Origin: JAHEAO01 sp942492375
Lineage (GTDB): Bacteria; Pseudomonadota; Alphaproteobacteria; Rhodobacterales; Rhodobacteraceae
Length of the DNA: 64,000 nt
Assembly (NCBI GenBank): GCA_942492375.1
Contig: CALOEL010000003.1
Span: 62,001-126,000 of the forward strand
Reading direction: 5' to 3'
Shown here: positions 16,890 through 25,897 of the stretch, in pieces
Layout: every line of letters begins with the position of its first letter
Position numbering within the stretch: position 1 is the first letter of the stretch
Translations under genes and position numbers: made by a program
Notes under the pieces: model-generated
The model's input: only the letters and a program-made list of their open reading frames with translations
The model's database searches: none
Told to the model about the DNA's origin: nothing

Positions 16890-17906
16890 ATGACGGCACT
16901 CAAGGATTTCCAGCGGCTGGAATGCACCGGCGTCTGGCGCGCGACCGCCGACGCGCAGCGCCGGGATGTTATCGTTTCCCTGGGCGATGCGACGCTCGTG
17001 ATCGTCGACCATAAGGGCGCGCCGCTCTCGCACTGGTCGCTGCCCGCGATCGAACGGCTCAACCCCGGTCTGCGCCCTGCCCTGTTCCGCCCCGGCGGCG
17101 ACGCGGCCGAAATCCTCGAGATCGAGGATGACACGATGATCCGTGGTATCGGTCGCGTGCATTCTGCAATAGAACGCCGCCGCCCCCATCCCGGTCGGCT
17201 GCGCTTTCTGCTGACTACGGGTGCCGTTGCGGCGGCACTGGCGCTGGCGCTGTTCTGGCTGCCGGGCGCGATGGTCAGCTACACGGCCGCGGTCGTGCCA
17301 GAGGCCAAACGGGCCAGCATCGGCAAGTCGGTCCTGACCAACATAAGGCGCGTCGCGGGCGAGCCCTGCAGCACCGCGGCGGGGCAGATCGCGCTGGAGC
17401 GATTGCGCCAGAGGCTTCTGGGAGACGGGCCGGGCCAACTGGTGGTCCTCTCCGGGGGCGTGCAGGCCACGGAACATCTGCCGGGTGGCATCATCCTGAT
17501 GAACCGATCGCTGATCGAGGATTACGAGGACCCCGAGGTTGCGGCGGGTTTCATCCTCGTGGAACATCTTCGGGCTACGGCGAAAGACCCTATCCTGACA
17601 TTGCTTGACCAGACCGGGCTGGCATCGGCGCTGCGGCTTCTGACCACCGGCGATCTGCCTGCCTCGACGCTGGACCACTATTCCGAGAACCTGCTGGTCA
17701 CGCCGCAGGTCGCGATATCCCAGGACCGTATCCTTGACGCCTTCCTGGCCGCATCGGTTCGGGCGGCGCCCTACGCCTATGCGCTTGATATCTCGGGCGA
17801 AACGACGCTTGGCCTGATCGAGGCGGATCCGGTTCCGTCGGAGGCGGCCAAACCGGTCCTTTCGGATGGCGACTGGGTGGCGTTGCAGGGTATCTGCGGC
17901 GAGTGA
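16890..17906 (+). CDS. Conserved single-TM membrane protein, unknown function
   Basis: A 338-residue protein with a PH-like N-terminal cytoplasmic region (1-100), one TM helix at about 111-128 (FLLTTGAVAAALALALFWLPG) and a large periplasmic domain with one Cys (EPCSTAAG). The periplasmic part has GGVQATEHLPGGIILMNRSLIEDYEDPEVAAGFILVEHLRA. This resembles the strand and helix arrangement of M48-type peptidases, but no HEXXH zinc motif is present. I would call it a Rhodobacterales membrane protein of unknown function, possibly a degenerate peptidase fold. Confidence 0.6.
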   Translation: MTALKDFQRLECTGVWRATADAQRRDVIVSLGDATLVIVDHKGAPLSHWSLPAIERLNPGLRPALFRPGGDAAEILEIEDDTMIRGIGRVHSAIERRRPHPGRLRFLLTTGAVAAALALALFWLPGAMVSYTAAVVPEAKRASIGKSVLTNIRRVAGEPCSTAAGQIALERLRQRLLGDGPGQLVVLSGGVQATEHLPGGIILMNRSLIEDYEDPEVAAGFILVEHLRATAKDPILTLLDQTGLASALRLLTTGDLPASTLDHYSENLLVTPQVAISQDRILDAFLAASVRAAPYAYALDISGETTLGLIEADPVPSEAAKPVLSDGDWVALQGICGE

Positions 17907-17922
17907 CCGGACGGCTGCCGTG

Positions 17923-18429
17923 CTACCTGGAGACCAGTTCCATTGGCACCGATTTCGTCCAGATCTGGTTCATCTGCGCATTGCCCAACGCAGTCCGGGG
18001 ACCGCGAAGCGGGTTCAACCGGCCATCCTGCCAGGCAGCGCGGAGCCCTGCCGGAATCCCGGTGCGGATTGCTCGGCGCTGACCCACCACGGGTTGCGCC
18101 CCGGGCGCCTTTCGCACAGGGGTGCTGACCGTCCTTTTCGCCGGAACCACGGCGCTGGCCGCAACAGCGGCGGCCGGCGCGGCGCTCGCCACGGTCGGCT
18201 TGTAGCCGCAGAGGGGTTGTCGATTCACGTCAACTCGCGGCACCCAGGCCACGCCGCCATTCAGCCCCGCCCTGACAAAGACGCAGCCCTTGCTGTCGAT
18301 GAACTGCGACCCCGAGAACCCGGCAGGCGGCGGTTCCGCGGGACCATTGGCCTCGGATTGCGCCCAAGCCGTGCCCGTGACCAGGGCCGAAGCCAAAACG
18401 ACCGTCCCAAGAAATTGATTCAACGGCAT
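17923..18429 (-). CDS. Secreted envelope protein, SPOR-protein-like N-terminal region
   Basis: A 168-residue exported protein. Residues 1-23 form a signal peptide ending AWA. A short conserved block follows with GCVFVRAGLNGGVAWVPRV and QPLCGYKPT (two Cys that could pair), then a Pro/Ala-rich linker and a conserved end GLRAAWQDGRLNPLRGPRT...MNQIWTKSVPMELV. Rhodobacteraceae SPOR-type envelope proteins have this arrangement. No complete SPOR repeat can be seen. A GTG at 18435 is an alternative start two codons upstream. Confidence 0.65.
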   Translation of the reverse strand: MPLNQFLGTVVLASALVTGTAWAQSEANGPAEPPPAGFSGSQFIDSKGCVFVRAGLNGGVAWVPRVDVNRQPLCGYKPTVASAAPAAAVAASAVVPAKRTVSTPVRKAPGAQPVVGQRRAIRTGIPAGLRAAWQDGRLNPLRGPRTALGNAQMNQIWTKSVPMELVSR

Positions 18430-18507
18430 TTTCACCCCCACTGCGCCCCCACACAATATTTGGATCAGCGTGACGCAAAGCACGCTACATGTAAAGCACA
18501 GGAAGAA

Positions 18508-19140
18508 CTATTTGGTTCCGAACATCCGGTCCCCAGCATCGCCGAGACCGGGGAGGATATAGCCAAGTTCGTTCAGCTTCTCGTCGACGGCGGCGGTGAC
18601 GATCGGCACATCGGGATGCGCGTCCTTCATTCGAGCGATCCCCTCGGGGGCAGCCAGCAGGCACATGAAGCGGATATTGCGGGCGCCGGATTGCTTGAGC
18701 AGGTCGATCGCCGCGACAGAGCTGTTGCCGGTCGCCAGCATCGGATCCAGAGCGATCACCAACCGAGTCGAAAGCTCGGACGGTACCTTGTAATAATACT
18801 GCACCGGCTGCAGCGTCTTCTCGTCCCGGTAAAGGCCGACGAAGCCGACGCGCGCTGCCGGGATCAACTCCAGCACCCCGTCCAGAAGGCCATTGCCCGC
18901 GCGCAGGATCGAGATCAGCGCCAGCTTCTTGCCGTCGATCACCGGCGCGTCCATCGGGCAAAGCGGCGTCTCGATCCGCTTGGTCGTCATCTCCATCTCG
19001 CGGGTGATCTCGTAAGCCAGAAGCTGGCTGATCTCGCGCAGCAGCCGCCGGAAGGAATTGGTCGAGGTCTCCTTATCGCGCATGATCGTCAGCTTGTGCT
19101 GGACAAGCGGATGGGTGACGACGGTCAGGTGCTGCTGCAT
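18508..19140 (-). CDS. upp: Uracil phosphoribosyltransferase
   Basis: A 210-residue UPRTase that makes UMP from uracil and PRPP. ISILRAGNGLLDGVLELIPAARVGF and the PRPP-binding LDPMLATGNSSVAAIDLL are diagnostic, as is the C-terminal YILPGLGDAGDRMFGTK which closes the uracil site. It is the last gene of the cdd-deoA-deoB-add-upp operon, with a 2-bp gap after add. It recycles the uracil released by upstream pyrimidine catabolism. Confidence 0.96.
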   Translation of the reverse strand: MQQHLTVVTHPLVQHKLTIMRDKETSTNSFRRLLREISQLLAYEITREMEMTTKRIETPLCPMDAPVIDGKKLALISILRAGNGLLDGVLELIPAARVGFVGLYRDEKTLQPVQYYYKVPSELSTRLVIALDPMLATGNSSVAAIDLLKQSGARNIRFMCLLAAPEGIARMKDAHPDVPIVTAAVDEKLNELGYILPGLGDAGDRMFGTK

Positions 19141-19142
19141 GG

Positions 19143-20126
19143 CTATTGCTCCAGTCGCTTCAGAACGGCCTCGCGGGTTCCGGCATCGCAGAAGGCGGCG
19201 CCGATGGCTGTGCGGTTGATATCGAGAAACTCGGCCTCGTCCCAGTCGAAAGCCTCTGCCAGCCTGTCGAATTCGTGCGCCATCGTGGTGTGGAAGAAAG
19301 GCGGGTCGTCGGTCGAGATCGTGACCTTCACCTCGCGTTCGCGCAAACGGGATATCGGGTGCGCGCGCCAGCCGGGATAGAGCCCCAGCGCGATGTTCGA
19401 GCCAGGACAGACCTCCAGAACGATGCCCCTCTCTGCCAGCTCGTCGACCAGCGCCGGGTCCTCGATCGCGCGAACGCCGTGGCCAATCCGCTCGACCCCC
19501 AGATCGCGCACCGCGTCGCGGACCGATTCCGGCCCGCCCCATTCACCGGCATGGGCGGTCAGGCGCAGCCCGGCCTCGCGCGCCAGATCGAAGGACCAGC
19601 CGAAATCGCCGGGCTTGCCGATCTTCTCGTCCCCCGCCAGCCCGAAGCCGGTCAGGAAATCGCCCGCCGTTTCGGCGGCGCACAGCGCCGTCTCCTTCGC
19701 TTTCTCGGGGCCGAAATGGCGGATCGCGGTGACGATGCCGCGCAGCACGATGCCATCGGCCTTCTCGGCTTCCTCCGCGGCCTCGCGGATCGCGTCCAGG
19801 TATTCGCGCCACGCCCCCACATCGCGTCCGCCGCAGAAATCCGGCGACAGGAAGGTTTCCGAATAGATCACGCCCGAAGCCGCGCTTTCCGCAAGCACGG
19901 CGCGCGTCAGCCGGTGATAGTCCTCGGGCGTCTGCAAGGTCGAGGTCGCCGCCTCGTAGACCTGCAGGAAATGCCAGAAATCGGTGTAGGCATAGCCGCC
20001 GTCCTCGGCAAAGATGCCCGAGATGTCCATCGATTTCTCGCGCGCCAGACCCCGGATGAAATCGGGCGGTGCTGCGCCTTCGAGATGCAGGTGCAGCTCG
20101 ACCTTCGGCAAATCCCTGACGCTCAT
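19143..20126 (-). CDS. add: Adenosine deaminase
   Basis: A 327-residue metal-dependent deaminase converting adenosine/deoxyadenosine to inosine/deoxyinosine. Zinc ligands appear as ELHLHLEGA near the N-terminus and HAGE in the middle. GIGHGVRAIED-type sequence and the STDDPPFF Asp pair complete the active site. Length is normal. Its start overlaps the deoB stop by four bases (ATGA), so the two are co-translated. Confidence 0.94.
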   Translation of the reverse strand: MSVRDLPKVELHLHLEGAAPPDFIRGLAREKSMDISGIFAEDGGYAYTDFWHFLQVYEAATSTLQTPEDYHRLTRAVLAESAASGVIYSETFLSPDFCGGRDVGAWREYLDAIREAAEEAEKADGIVLRGIVTAIRHFGPEKAKETALCAAETAGDFLTGFGLAGDEKIGKPGDFGWSFDLAREAGLRLTAHAGEWGGPESVRDAVRDLGVERIGHGVRAIEDPALVDELAERGIVLEVCPGSNIALGLYPGWRAHPISRLREREVKVTISTDDPPFFHTTMAHEFDRLAEAFDWDEAEFLDINRTAIGAAFCDAGTREAVLKRLEQ

Positions 20127-21331
20127 AGAAAACTCTTCCCCGGCCCCTGCGGCTCGACACCAAGATGCGCGGCGACCGATACCCCGACATCGCTGAACCC
20201 GACAAGCCCGACCTTGCGCGCGCCCAGCCCGTGCCCGACCATCGGAACCCGCTCGCGGGTATGGTCCGACCCCACCCAAGTCGGGTCGTTGCCGTGGTCG
20301 GCGGTGAAGATGAACAGGTCGCCCTCGCGCGCGCGGGCGAAGATCCCCGGCAGTTCGCCGTCGAACCATTCCAGCGCCCTTGCATAGCCCGAAACGTCAC
20401 GCCGATGACCGTATTGGGAATCGAACTCGACGAAGTTGGCGAAGGTCAGGCTGCCCTCTTCGGCCTCCCGCACCAGGTCTGACAGATGGACCATCAGCTC
20501 GGCATCGCTGCCCTTGCGCACTTCGTCGATCCCCCGGCGAGAGAAGATGTCGCCGATCTTGCCGATCCCGTAGACCCGCCGTTCCGCATCCTGCACCCAG
20601 TCGTTCAGCGTCGGGCTTGGCGGTTCGATGGCGTAGTCCCTGCGGTTCTTGGTGCGACTGAAATTGCCGCACTCGCCGACGAACGGGCGGGCGATGACAC
20701 GGCCAACCTTCATCTTGTGCAGAGTCGGAGCCAGATCTTCGCAAAGCTGCAAAAGCCGGTCGAGTCCGAAGGCTTCCTCATGCGCCGCGATCTGGAACAC
20801 GCTGTCGGCAGAGGTGTAGCAGATCGGCCAGCCGGTCCGCATGTGCTCGGCGCAATGCTCCTCGATGATCGGCACACCGGAGGCATGGCAGTTGCCCAAT
20901 GTGCCCTCGGTCCCGGCCAGTTCGCAGACCCGGTCGAGAAGCGACTGCGGGAAGGCCGGCACCTCGTCGGGGAAATAATGCCAGTCCCAGGGCACCGGCA
21001 CCCCGGCCAGTTCCCAATGCCCCGAGGGCGTGTCCTTGCCGCGCGAAATCTCCGTCGCGGCGCCCCAAAGGCCCTGCGGTTCCGCGCCGAGGCCCGGCGC
21101 GTCGAGGCCCGAGGCCAGCCGGATCGCGGCCCCCAAACCCAGCCGGTCGAGATTGGGCAGGCGCAGCGCCCCGCTGCGGCCCTCCTCGGCGCTGCCATCG
21201 GCGCAGGCCTGGGCAATATGGCCGAGCGTGTTCGCACCGGTATCGGGATGATCGCCGTTGAAGAACGACCCGGCATCCGGCGCGCCGCCGCAGCCGGCGG
21301 AATCCATCACGATCAGGAAGGCGCGGGGCAT
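20123..21331 (-). CDS. deoB: Phosphopentomutase
   Basis: A 402-residue Mn-dependent phosphopentomutase that interconverts (deoxy)ribose 1- and 5-phosphates. RAFLIVMDSAGCGGAPDA carries the N-terminal metal ligand. GKDTPSGHWELAG contains the phosphorylated Thr, and the C-terminal IFTADHGNDPTW and GSDHTRERVPM supply further metal-binding Asp/His. It lies directly downstream of deoA (shared junction at 21331), linking nucleoside phosphorolysis to central metabolism. Confidence 0.96.
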   Translation of the reverse strand: MPRAFLIVMDSAGCGGAPDAGSFFNGDHPDTGANTLGHIAQACADGSAEEGRSGALRLPNLDRLGLGAAIRLASGLDAPGLGAEPQGLWGAATEISRGKDTPSGHWELAGVPVPWDWHYFPDEVPAFPQSLLDRVCELAGTEGTLGNCHASGVPIIEEHCAEHMRTGWPICYTSADSVFQIAAHEEAFGLDRLLQLCEDLAPTLHKMKVGRVIARPFVGECGNFSRTKNRRDYAIEPPSPTLNDWVQDAERRVYGIGKIGDIFSRRGIDEVRKGSDAELMVHLSDLVREAEEGSLTFANFVEFDSQYGHRRDVSGYARALEWFDGELPGIFARAREGDLFIFTADHGNDPTWVGSDHTRERVPMVGHGLGARKVGLVGFSDVGVSVAAHLGVEPQGPGKSFL

Positions 21332-22638
21332 CAGCCGATCCTCCGGTAGACCGTCGGCGGCACATCAGGTTCCTGATCGCTGATCGTGTAGGCGCCTCGC
21401 ACCGCCTCGCGGGCCTCTTCGGCCGCTTCGGGCGTGGCGGCATGGATGAGGCAAAGCGGCGTTGCGGCGTCGACCTGTTCGCCCAGCAGCGTGACCTCGG
21501 ACAGTCCGACCGAAGGGTCCACCCGATCGCCGCCCTTGAGACGCCCGCCGCCCAAATGAACGACCGCCAGGCCCAACGCCTCGCCGTCGATCGCGGTGAC
21601 GTAGCCCGCCTGCCCCGCCCTGACCTCTGCCAGCACCGGCGCGGCAGGCAACCGGTCGCGCCAGCGTTCCACGAAATCCGCTGGCCCGCCAAGTTCCGCC
21701 ACCATCCGGCCGAACCGTTCCGCCGCGGACCCGTCACGGAACGTCTCCATCACCTGCGCGGCTCCGGCGCGGGCGTCGTCGGCCATACCTGCCAGCACCA
21801 GCAATTCGCCACCGAGATCGGCGGAAAGATCGCAGAGCGCGGTCTCCGTCTGCGCGCCCGAGAGCGCCTCCATCACGTCCATTACTTCCAAGGCATTGCC
21901 GACCGCCGTCGCGCAGGGTTGGCTCATGTCGGTGATCAATGCCGAGGTCTTGCACCCGGCGGCATTCGCGGTGTCGACCAGCGACGTCGCCAATGCCTCG
22001 GCATTCTCGATGGTCTTCATGAAGGCGCCGCTGCCGACCTTCACGTCCAGAACCAGCGACTCGAGCCCCGCCGCCAGCTTCTTGGACAGGATCGAGGCGG
22101 TGATCAGGTCGATGCTCTCGACAGTGCCGGTCACGTCGCGGATCGCGTAGAGGCGCTTGTCGGCGGCGGCGATGTCGCCGGTCGCGGAAACGATCGCCGC
22201 GCCGACGTTCTGGACGATCTGGCGGAACCGCTCCTCGGTCACCTCGGTCCGCAGGCCGGGAACGGATTCCAGCTTGTCCAGAGTTCCGCCGGTATGGCCG
22301 AGCCCGCGCCCCGACACCATCGGAACATAGGCCCCCAATGCCGCAAGTGCCGGCGCCAGCAGAAGCGAGACCGCGTCGCCGATTCCGCCCGTTGAGTGTT
22401 TGTCCACGATCGGGCCGGGAAGGTCCCAGGCCAGGACCTCGCCGCTGTCGCGCATCGCCAGCGTCAGGCTGGTGCGTTCGTCTTCGGAAAGACCGTTCAG
22501 CAGCGCCGCCATCGCGAATGCCCCGGCCTGCGCATCGGTGACACCGCCATCGGCAAGCCCGCCTGCAAACCAACGCAGTTCTTCATCCGTCAGGCCCTTG
22601 CGGTCCCTCAGCTTGGCGATGATCCGGCGTGCGTCCAT
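21331..22638 (-). CDS. deoA: Thymidine phosphorylase
   Basis: A 435-residue pyrimidine nucleoside phosphorylase, which splits thymidine with phosphate. PIVDKHSTGGIGDAVSLLLAP is the family's phosphate-binding signature near residue 80. YAIRDVTGTVESIDLITASILSKKLA and LVLDVKVGSGAFMKT follow in order. The ATG overlaps the cdd stop (TGATG), indicating coupled translation. A GTG one codon upstream is a less likely start. Confidence 0.95.
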   Translation of the reverse strand: MDARRIIAKLRDRKGLTDEELRWFAGGLADGGVTDAQAGAFAMAALLNGLSEDERTSLTLAMRDSGEVLAWDLPGPIVDKHSTGGIGDAVSLLLAPALAALGAYVPMVSGRGLGHTGGTLDKLESVPGLRTEVTEERFRQIVQNVGAAIVSATGDIAAADKRLYAIRDVTGTVESIDLITASILSKKLAAGLESLVLDVKVGSGAFMKTIENAEALATSLVDTANAAGCKTSALITDMSQPCATAVGNALEVMDVMEALSGAQTETALCDLSADLGGELLVLAGMADDARAGAAQVMETFRDGSAAERFGRMVAELGGPADFVERWRDRLPAAPVLAEVRAGQAGYVTAIDGEALGLAVVHLGGGRLKGGDRVDPSVGLSEVTLLGEQVDAATPLCLIHAATPEAAEEAREAVRGAYTISDQEPDVPPTVYRRIG

Positions 22639-23030
22639 CACCTTTCGTCCATATGCGCTTGGGTGAAGGCGCCCGGCAGCAATTCAGCCATGGTCAGGGT
22701 CTGGCTTTGGCCGTCCAGCGTCGTCATCGTGATCCGCGCATCTGCGTCGCAGAATTCGGCCAGCTTTTGCCGGCATCCACCGCAGGGCGAGACCGGCAGT
22801 GGGCTGTCGGCGATCACCAGCGCCTCGGTGATCCGGGTTTCGCCCGCCGCGACCATCGCCGCAATCGCGCCCGCTTCGGCGCAGGTGCCTTCGGGATAGG
22901 CGACATTCTCGACGTTGCAGCCGCTGTAGACGGCGCCCGACGCCGCCCTCACCGCCGCCCCGACCCTGAAGTTGGAATAGGGCGCATAGGCTTTTTCTCT
23001 GACGTTTCGCGCAGCCTCAAGAAGCGACAT
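22638..23030 (-). CDS. cdd: Cytidine deaminase
   Basis: A 130-residue cytidine/deoxycytidine deaminase. The zinc site is GTCAEAGAIAAMV with the catalytic Glu and PCGGCRQKL, and YAPYSNFRVGAAV is the N-terminal substrate loop with the FRVGAA signature. It is the first gene of the salvage operon and has a GGAGGGG ribosome-binding site. The 262-bp gap to divergent maeB probably contains both promoters. Confidence 0.94.
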   Translation of the reverse strand: MSLLEAARNVREKAYAPYSNFRVGAAVRAASGAVYSGCNVENVAYPEGTCAEAGAIAAMVAAGETRITEALVIADSPLPVSPCGGCRQKLAEFCDADARITMTTLDGQSQTLTMAELLPGAFTQAHMDER

Positions 23031-23250
23031 CGACCCCTCCGGATGGAACTTTCGCCAGACTGCGGCGAGCGGCACGGCGATGCAAGGGGCCACAGGCGGT
23101 CGGGAAACGCAGCAAACGCAGGAGAACGCTGTCCGCCCTGCCCCGTCCCGGGCGACGTCGCAATCCGCCGCACCGGTCAAAGGGCTTGCATTGATTTTCA
23201 ACTCGGGCTTGATGGAGTTAGCAAATTTGGACGGATGCGCAACGCTGACA

Positions 23251-23272
23251 GATAGTTTAACATTAAACTATC
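23251..23272. promoter_or_regulatory. Perfect palindromic operator upstream of maeB
   Basis: Two 10-bp arms, GATAGTTTAA and TTAAACTATC, separated by CA, form an exact inverted repeat 20 bp before the maeB start in an AT-rich patch. Size and symmetry suit a MarR- or TetR-type dimeric repressor. It overlaps the expected maeB promoter/leader and lies about 220 bp from divergent cdd. The cognate regulator is not in the window. Confidence 0.65.
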
Positions 23273-23292
23273 TTGCGAACGGAGGGTTCTCG

Positions 23293-25572
23293 ATGACCGA
23301 TCAACGGCATGACACTGCAAGACAGGCCGCGCTGGATTATCACGAGCTTCCCAAGCCCGGCAAGCTGGAGGTCCGCGCCACGAAGCCGCTTGCCAATGGT
23401 CGGGACCTGACCCGCGCCTATAGCCCCGGCGTTGCCGAAGCCTGCCTCGAGATCAAGGCCGATCCGGCGACCGCCAGCCGCTACACGACGCGCGGCAACC
23501 TTGTCGCGGTGGTCACCAACGGCACCGCGGTCCTCGGTCTGGGCAATATCGGTGCGCTGGCCGCGAAACCGGTGATGGAAGGCAAGGCGGTGCTGTTCAA
23601 GAAATTCGCCAATATCGACTGTTTCGACATCGAACTGAACGAGACCGATCCCGAGAAGCTGGCCGATATCGTCTGCGCGCTGGAACCGAGCTTCGGCGCG
23701 ATCAACCTTGAGGACATCAAGGCCCCCGATTGTTTCATCGTCGAGGAATCCTGCCGCAAACGGATGAACATCCCGGTTTTCCACGACGACCAGCACGGCA
23801 CCGCCATCGTGGTCGGCGCGGCGGCGGTCAACGCGCTGCGGGTGGCGGGCAAGTCGTTCGAAGATATCAAGATCGTTTCGACCGGCGGAGGCGCTGCGGG
23901 CATCGCCTGTCTCAAGATGCTGGTGAAACTGGGCGTGAAAAGAGAGAATGTCTGGCTCTGCGACCTGCACGGGCTGGTCCACGAGGGCCGCAAGGAAGAG
24001 ATGAACCCCCAGAAGGTCGAATTCGCCCAACCGGGCGGTCCGCGCGACCTTGGCGATGTGATCGAGGGTGCGGACCTGTTTCTTGGTCTTTCGGGCGCAG
24101 GTGTGCTGAAGCCAGAGATGGTGGCGAAGATGAGCAAGCGCCCGATCATCTTCGCGCTGGCCAACCCGATGCCCGAGATCATGCCGGACGACGCCCGCGC
24201 GGTCGCCCCCGACGCGATCATCGCGACCGGCAGGTCCGATTACCCGAACCAGGTGAACAACGTCTTGTGCTTCCCCTTCATCTTCCGCGGCGCGCTGGAT
24301 GTCGGGGCGACCGACATCAACGACGAAATGAAGATCGCCTGTATCGAGGGGCTGGCGGCCCTCGCCCGCGCGACAACCAGCGCGGAAACCGCTGCGGTCT
24401 ACCAGGGCGAACAGCTGACCTTCGGCGCAGAATACCTGATCCCGAAGCCGTTCGATCCTCGCCTGATGGGCGTCGTCGCCTCTGCAGTGGCCGATGCGGC
24501 GATCCGGACCGGCGTCGCGACCCGCCCGCTCGAAGACCTGAAGGCCTACAAGGCGCGGCTTGACGGATCGGTGTTCCGGTCCGCGCTGATCATGCGTCCG
24601 GTCTTCGCCGCCGCGTCCTCCTCGAGCCGCCGTATCGTCTTTGCCGAAGGCGAGGAAGAGCGCGTGCTGCGCGCCGCCAACGCGATGCTGGAAGAAACCG
24701 TCGACCGCCCGATCCTGATCGGACGCCCCGAAGTCATCGAACAGCGCTGCGAACGGGCCGGCCTGTCGATCCGGCCGACGAAGGATTTCGATCTGGTGAA
24801 CCCCGAAAGCGACCCGCGCTACCGGGACTACTGGACAAGCTATCACCAGCTGATGGAACGGCGCGGCGTCACGCCGGACCTTGCCAAGGCGATCATGCGC
24901 ACCAACACCACCGCCATCGGTGCGGTCATGGTGCATCGCGAGGATGCCGACAGCCTGATCTGCGGCACCTTCGGCCAGTATCTCTGGCATCTGAACTACG
25001 TCTCGCAGATCCTCGGCACGCCCGAACTGCACCCGATCGGCGCCCTCAGCCTGATGCTGCTCGAGGACGGGCCGCTTTTTATCGCCGACACGCAGGTTCA
25101 TGCGGAACCCACAGCCGCCCAGATTGCAGAGACCGTGATCGGCGCGGCGCGTCACATGCGCCGCTTCGGCGTGACGCCTTCCATCGCCCTCTGTTCGCAT
25201 TCGCAATTCGGCAATCTCGACATCGACACCGGGCGACGGATGCGCGGGGCACTGGAAATCCTCGATTCAGAGCCGCGCGATTTCGTCTATGAGGGCGAGA
25301 TGCATATCGACATGGCCTTCGACCTTGGCCTGCGCGAACGCACCTTCCCGAACAGCCGGCTGGCGGGCGCCGCGAATGCCCTGATCTTCGCCAACAGCGA
25401 TGCAGCCAGCGGCGTGCGGAACATCCTGAAGATGAAGGCGAACGGTCTCGAAGTAGGCCCGATCCTGATGGGAATGGGCAACCGCGCCCATATCGTGACA
25501 CCGTCGATCACCGCGCGCGGGCTTCTCAACATCTCGGCCCTGGCGGGAACCCCCGTCGCGGTCTACGGCTGA
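23293..25572 (+). CDS. maeB: NADP-dependent malic enzyme fused to a phosphotransacetylase-like domain
   Basis: A 759-residue MaeB. Residues 1-430 are the malic enzyme: TRAYSPGVAEACLEI, VTNGTAVLGLGNIGALAAKPVMEGKAVLFKKFANID, VFHDDQHGTAIV and the NADP fold VSTGGGAAGIACL. Residues about 440-759 resemble phosphotransacetylase (RIVFAEGEEERVLRAAN, AGAANALIFANSDAASG) but usually act as a regulatory acetyl-CoA-responsive module. It converts malate to pyruvate, CO2 and NADPH. The ATG at 23293 follows GGAGGG; longer upstream frames would read through the palindromic operator. Confidence 0.95.
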   Translation: MTDQRHDTARQAALDYHELPKPGKLEVRATKPLANGRDLTRAYSPGVAEACLEIKADPATASRYTTRGNLVAVVTNGTAVLGLGNIGALAAKPVMEGKAVLFKKFANIDCFDIELNETDPEKLADIVCALEPSFGAINLEDIKAPDCFIVEESCRKRMNIPVFHDDQHGTAIVVGAAAVNALRVAGKSFEDIKIVSTGGGAAGIACLKMLVKLGVKRENVWLCDLHGLVHEGRKEEMNPQKVEFAQPGGPRDLGDVIEGADLFLGLSGAGVLKPEMVAKMSKRPIIFALANPMPEIMPDDARAVAPDAIIATGRSDYPNQVNNVLCFPFIFRGALDVGATDINDEMKIACIEGLAALARATTSAETAAVYQGEQLTFGAEYLIPKPFDPRLMGVVASAVADAAIRTGVATRPLEDLKAYKARLDGSVFRSALIMRPVFAAASSSSRRIVFAEGEEERVLRAANAMLEETVDRPILIGRPEVIEQRCERAGLSIRPTKDFDLVNPESDPRYRDYWTSYHQLMERRGVTPDLAKAIMRTNTTAIGAVMVHREDADSLICGTFGQYLWHLNYVSQILGTPELHPIGALSLMLLEDGPLFIADTQVHAEPTAAQIAETVIGAARHMRRFGVTPSIALCSHSQFGNLDIDTGRRMRGALEILDSEPRDFVYEGEMHIDMAFDLGLRERTFPNSRLAGAANALIFANSDAASGVRNILKMKANGLEVGPILMGMGNRAHIVTPSITARGLLNISALAGTPVAVYG

Positions 25573-25578
25573 CAGGAA

Positions 25579-25603
25579 CGCCGCCGGTCGGGAACCGGCG
25601 GCG
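25579..25603. terminator. Hairpin between maeB and the 21-residue gene
   Basis: A perfect 10-bp GC stem (CGCCGCCGGT / ACCGGCGGCG) with a 5-nt loop lies 7 bp past the maeB stop and 14 bp past the end of the convergent small gene. It could act on both strands; there is no T-run. Confidence 0.55.
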
Positions 25604-25616
25604 CGGGCTTCGGAAC

Positions 25617-25682
25617 TTACTTCTTGGTGGGTTTGCCGCCGGCCGGTTTGGCCGTTTTCGGCGTAGGCTTCTTGTCGCCCAT
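25617..25682 (-). CDS. 21-residue Lys/Pro-rich peptide
   Basis: A very short ORF beginning MGDKKPTP and ending GGKPTKK, with seven Lys and four Pro in 21 residues and no hydrophobic stretch. An AGAGGT element lies 9 bp before the ATG. Upstream on the same strand is a GAACCGGC-N5-GCCGGTTC inverted repeat. Position between two hairpins and a clear ribosome-binding site argue for a genuine gene. The function is unknown; the composition suggests a nucleic-acid-binding or disordered peptide. Confidence 0.45.
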   Translation of the reverse strand: MGDKKPTPKTAKPAGGKPTKK

Positions 25683-25897
25683 ATCGTTTGACCTCTGGTG
25701 ACGAACCGGCGGAATGCCGGTTCTGATTCACGATAGCGCCGCGGCGATTTCCCCGGTTTTCACAAGATCGTGTATCGGCGTTCCGCAGGCGGCTGGTTGC
25801 CGACGGATGTTTGCGCCAACCGTGACAATCCTGCGCAGGGCGCGATCTTGCCTCGATCCCGCGCGCGGCGTAACAAATCCTTGGGAGGACGCATACA

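Noticed and set aside
23263..25206. A 647-codon ORF antisense to maeB
   Set aside because: High-GC antisense shadow. The sense strand encodes a complete MaeB with all motifs, while the antisense product has no recognisable domain.
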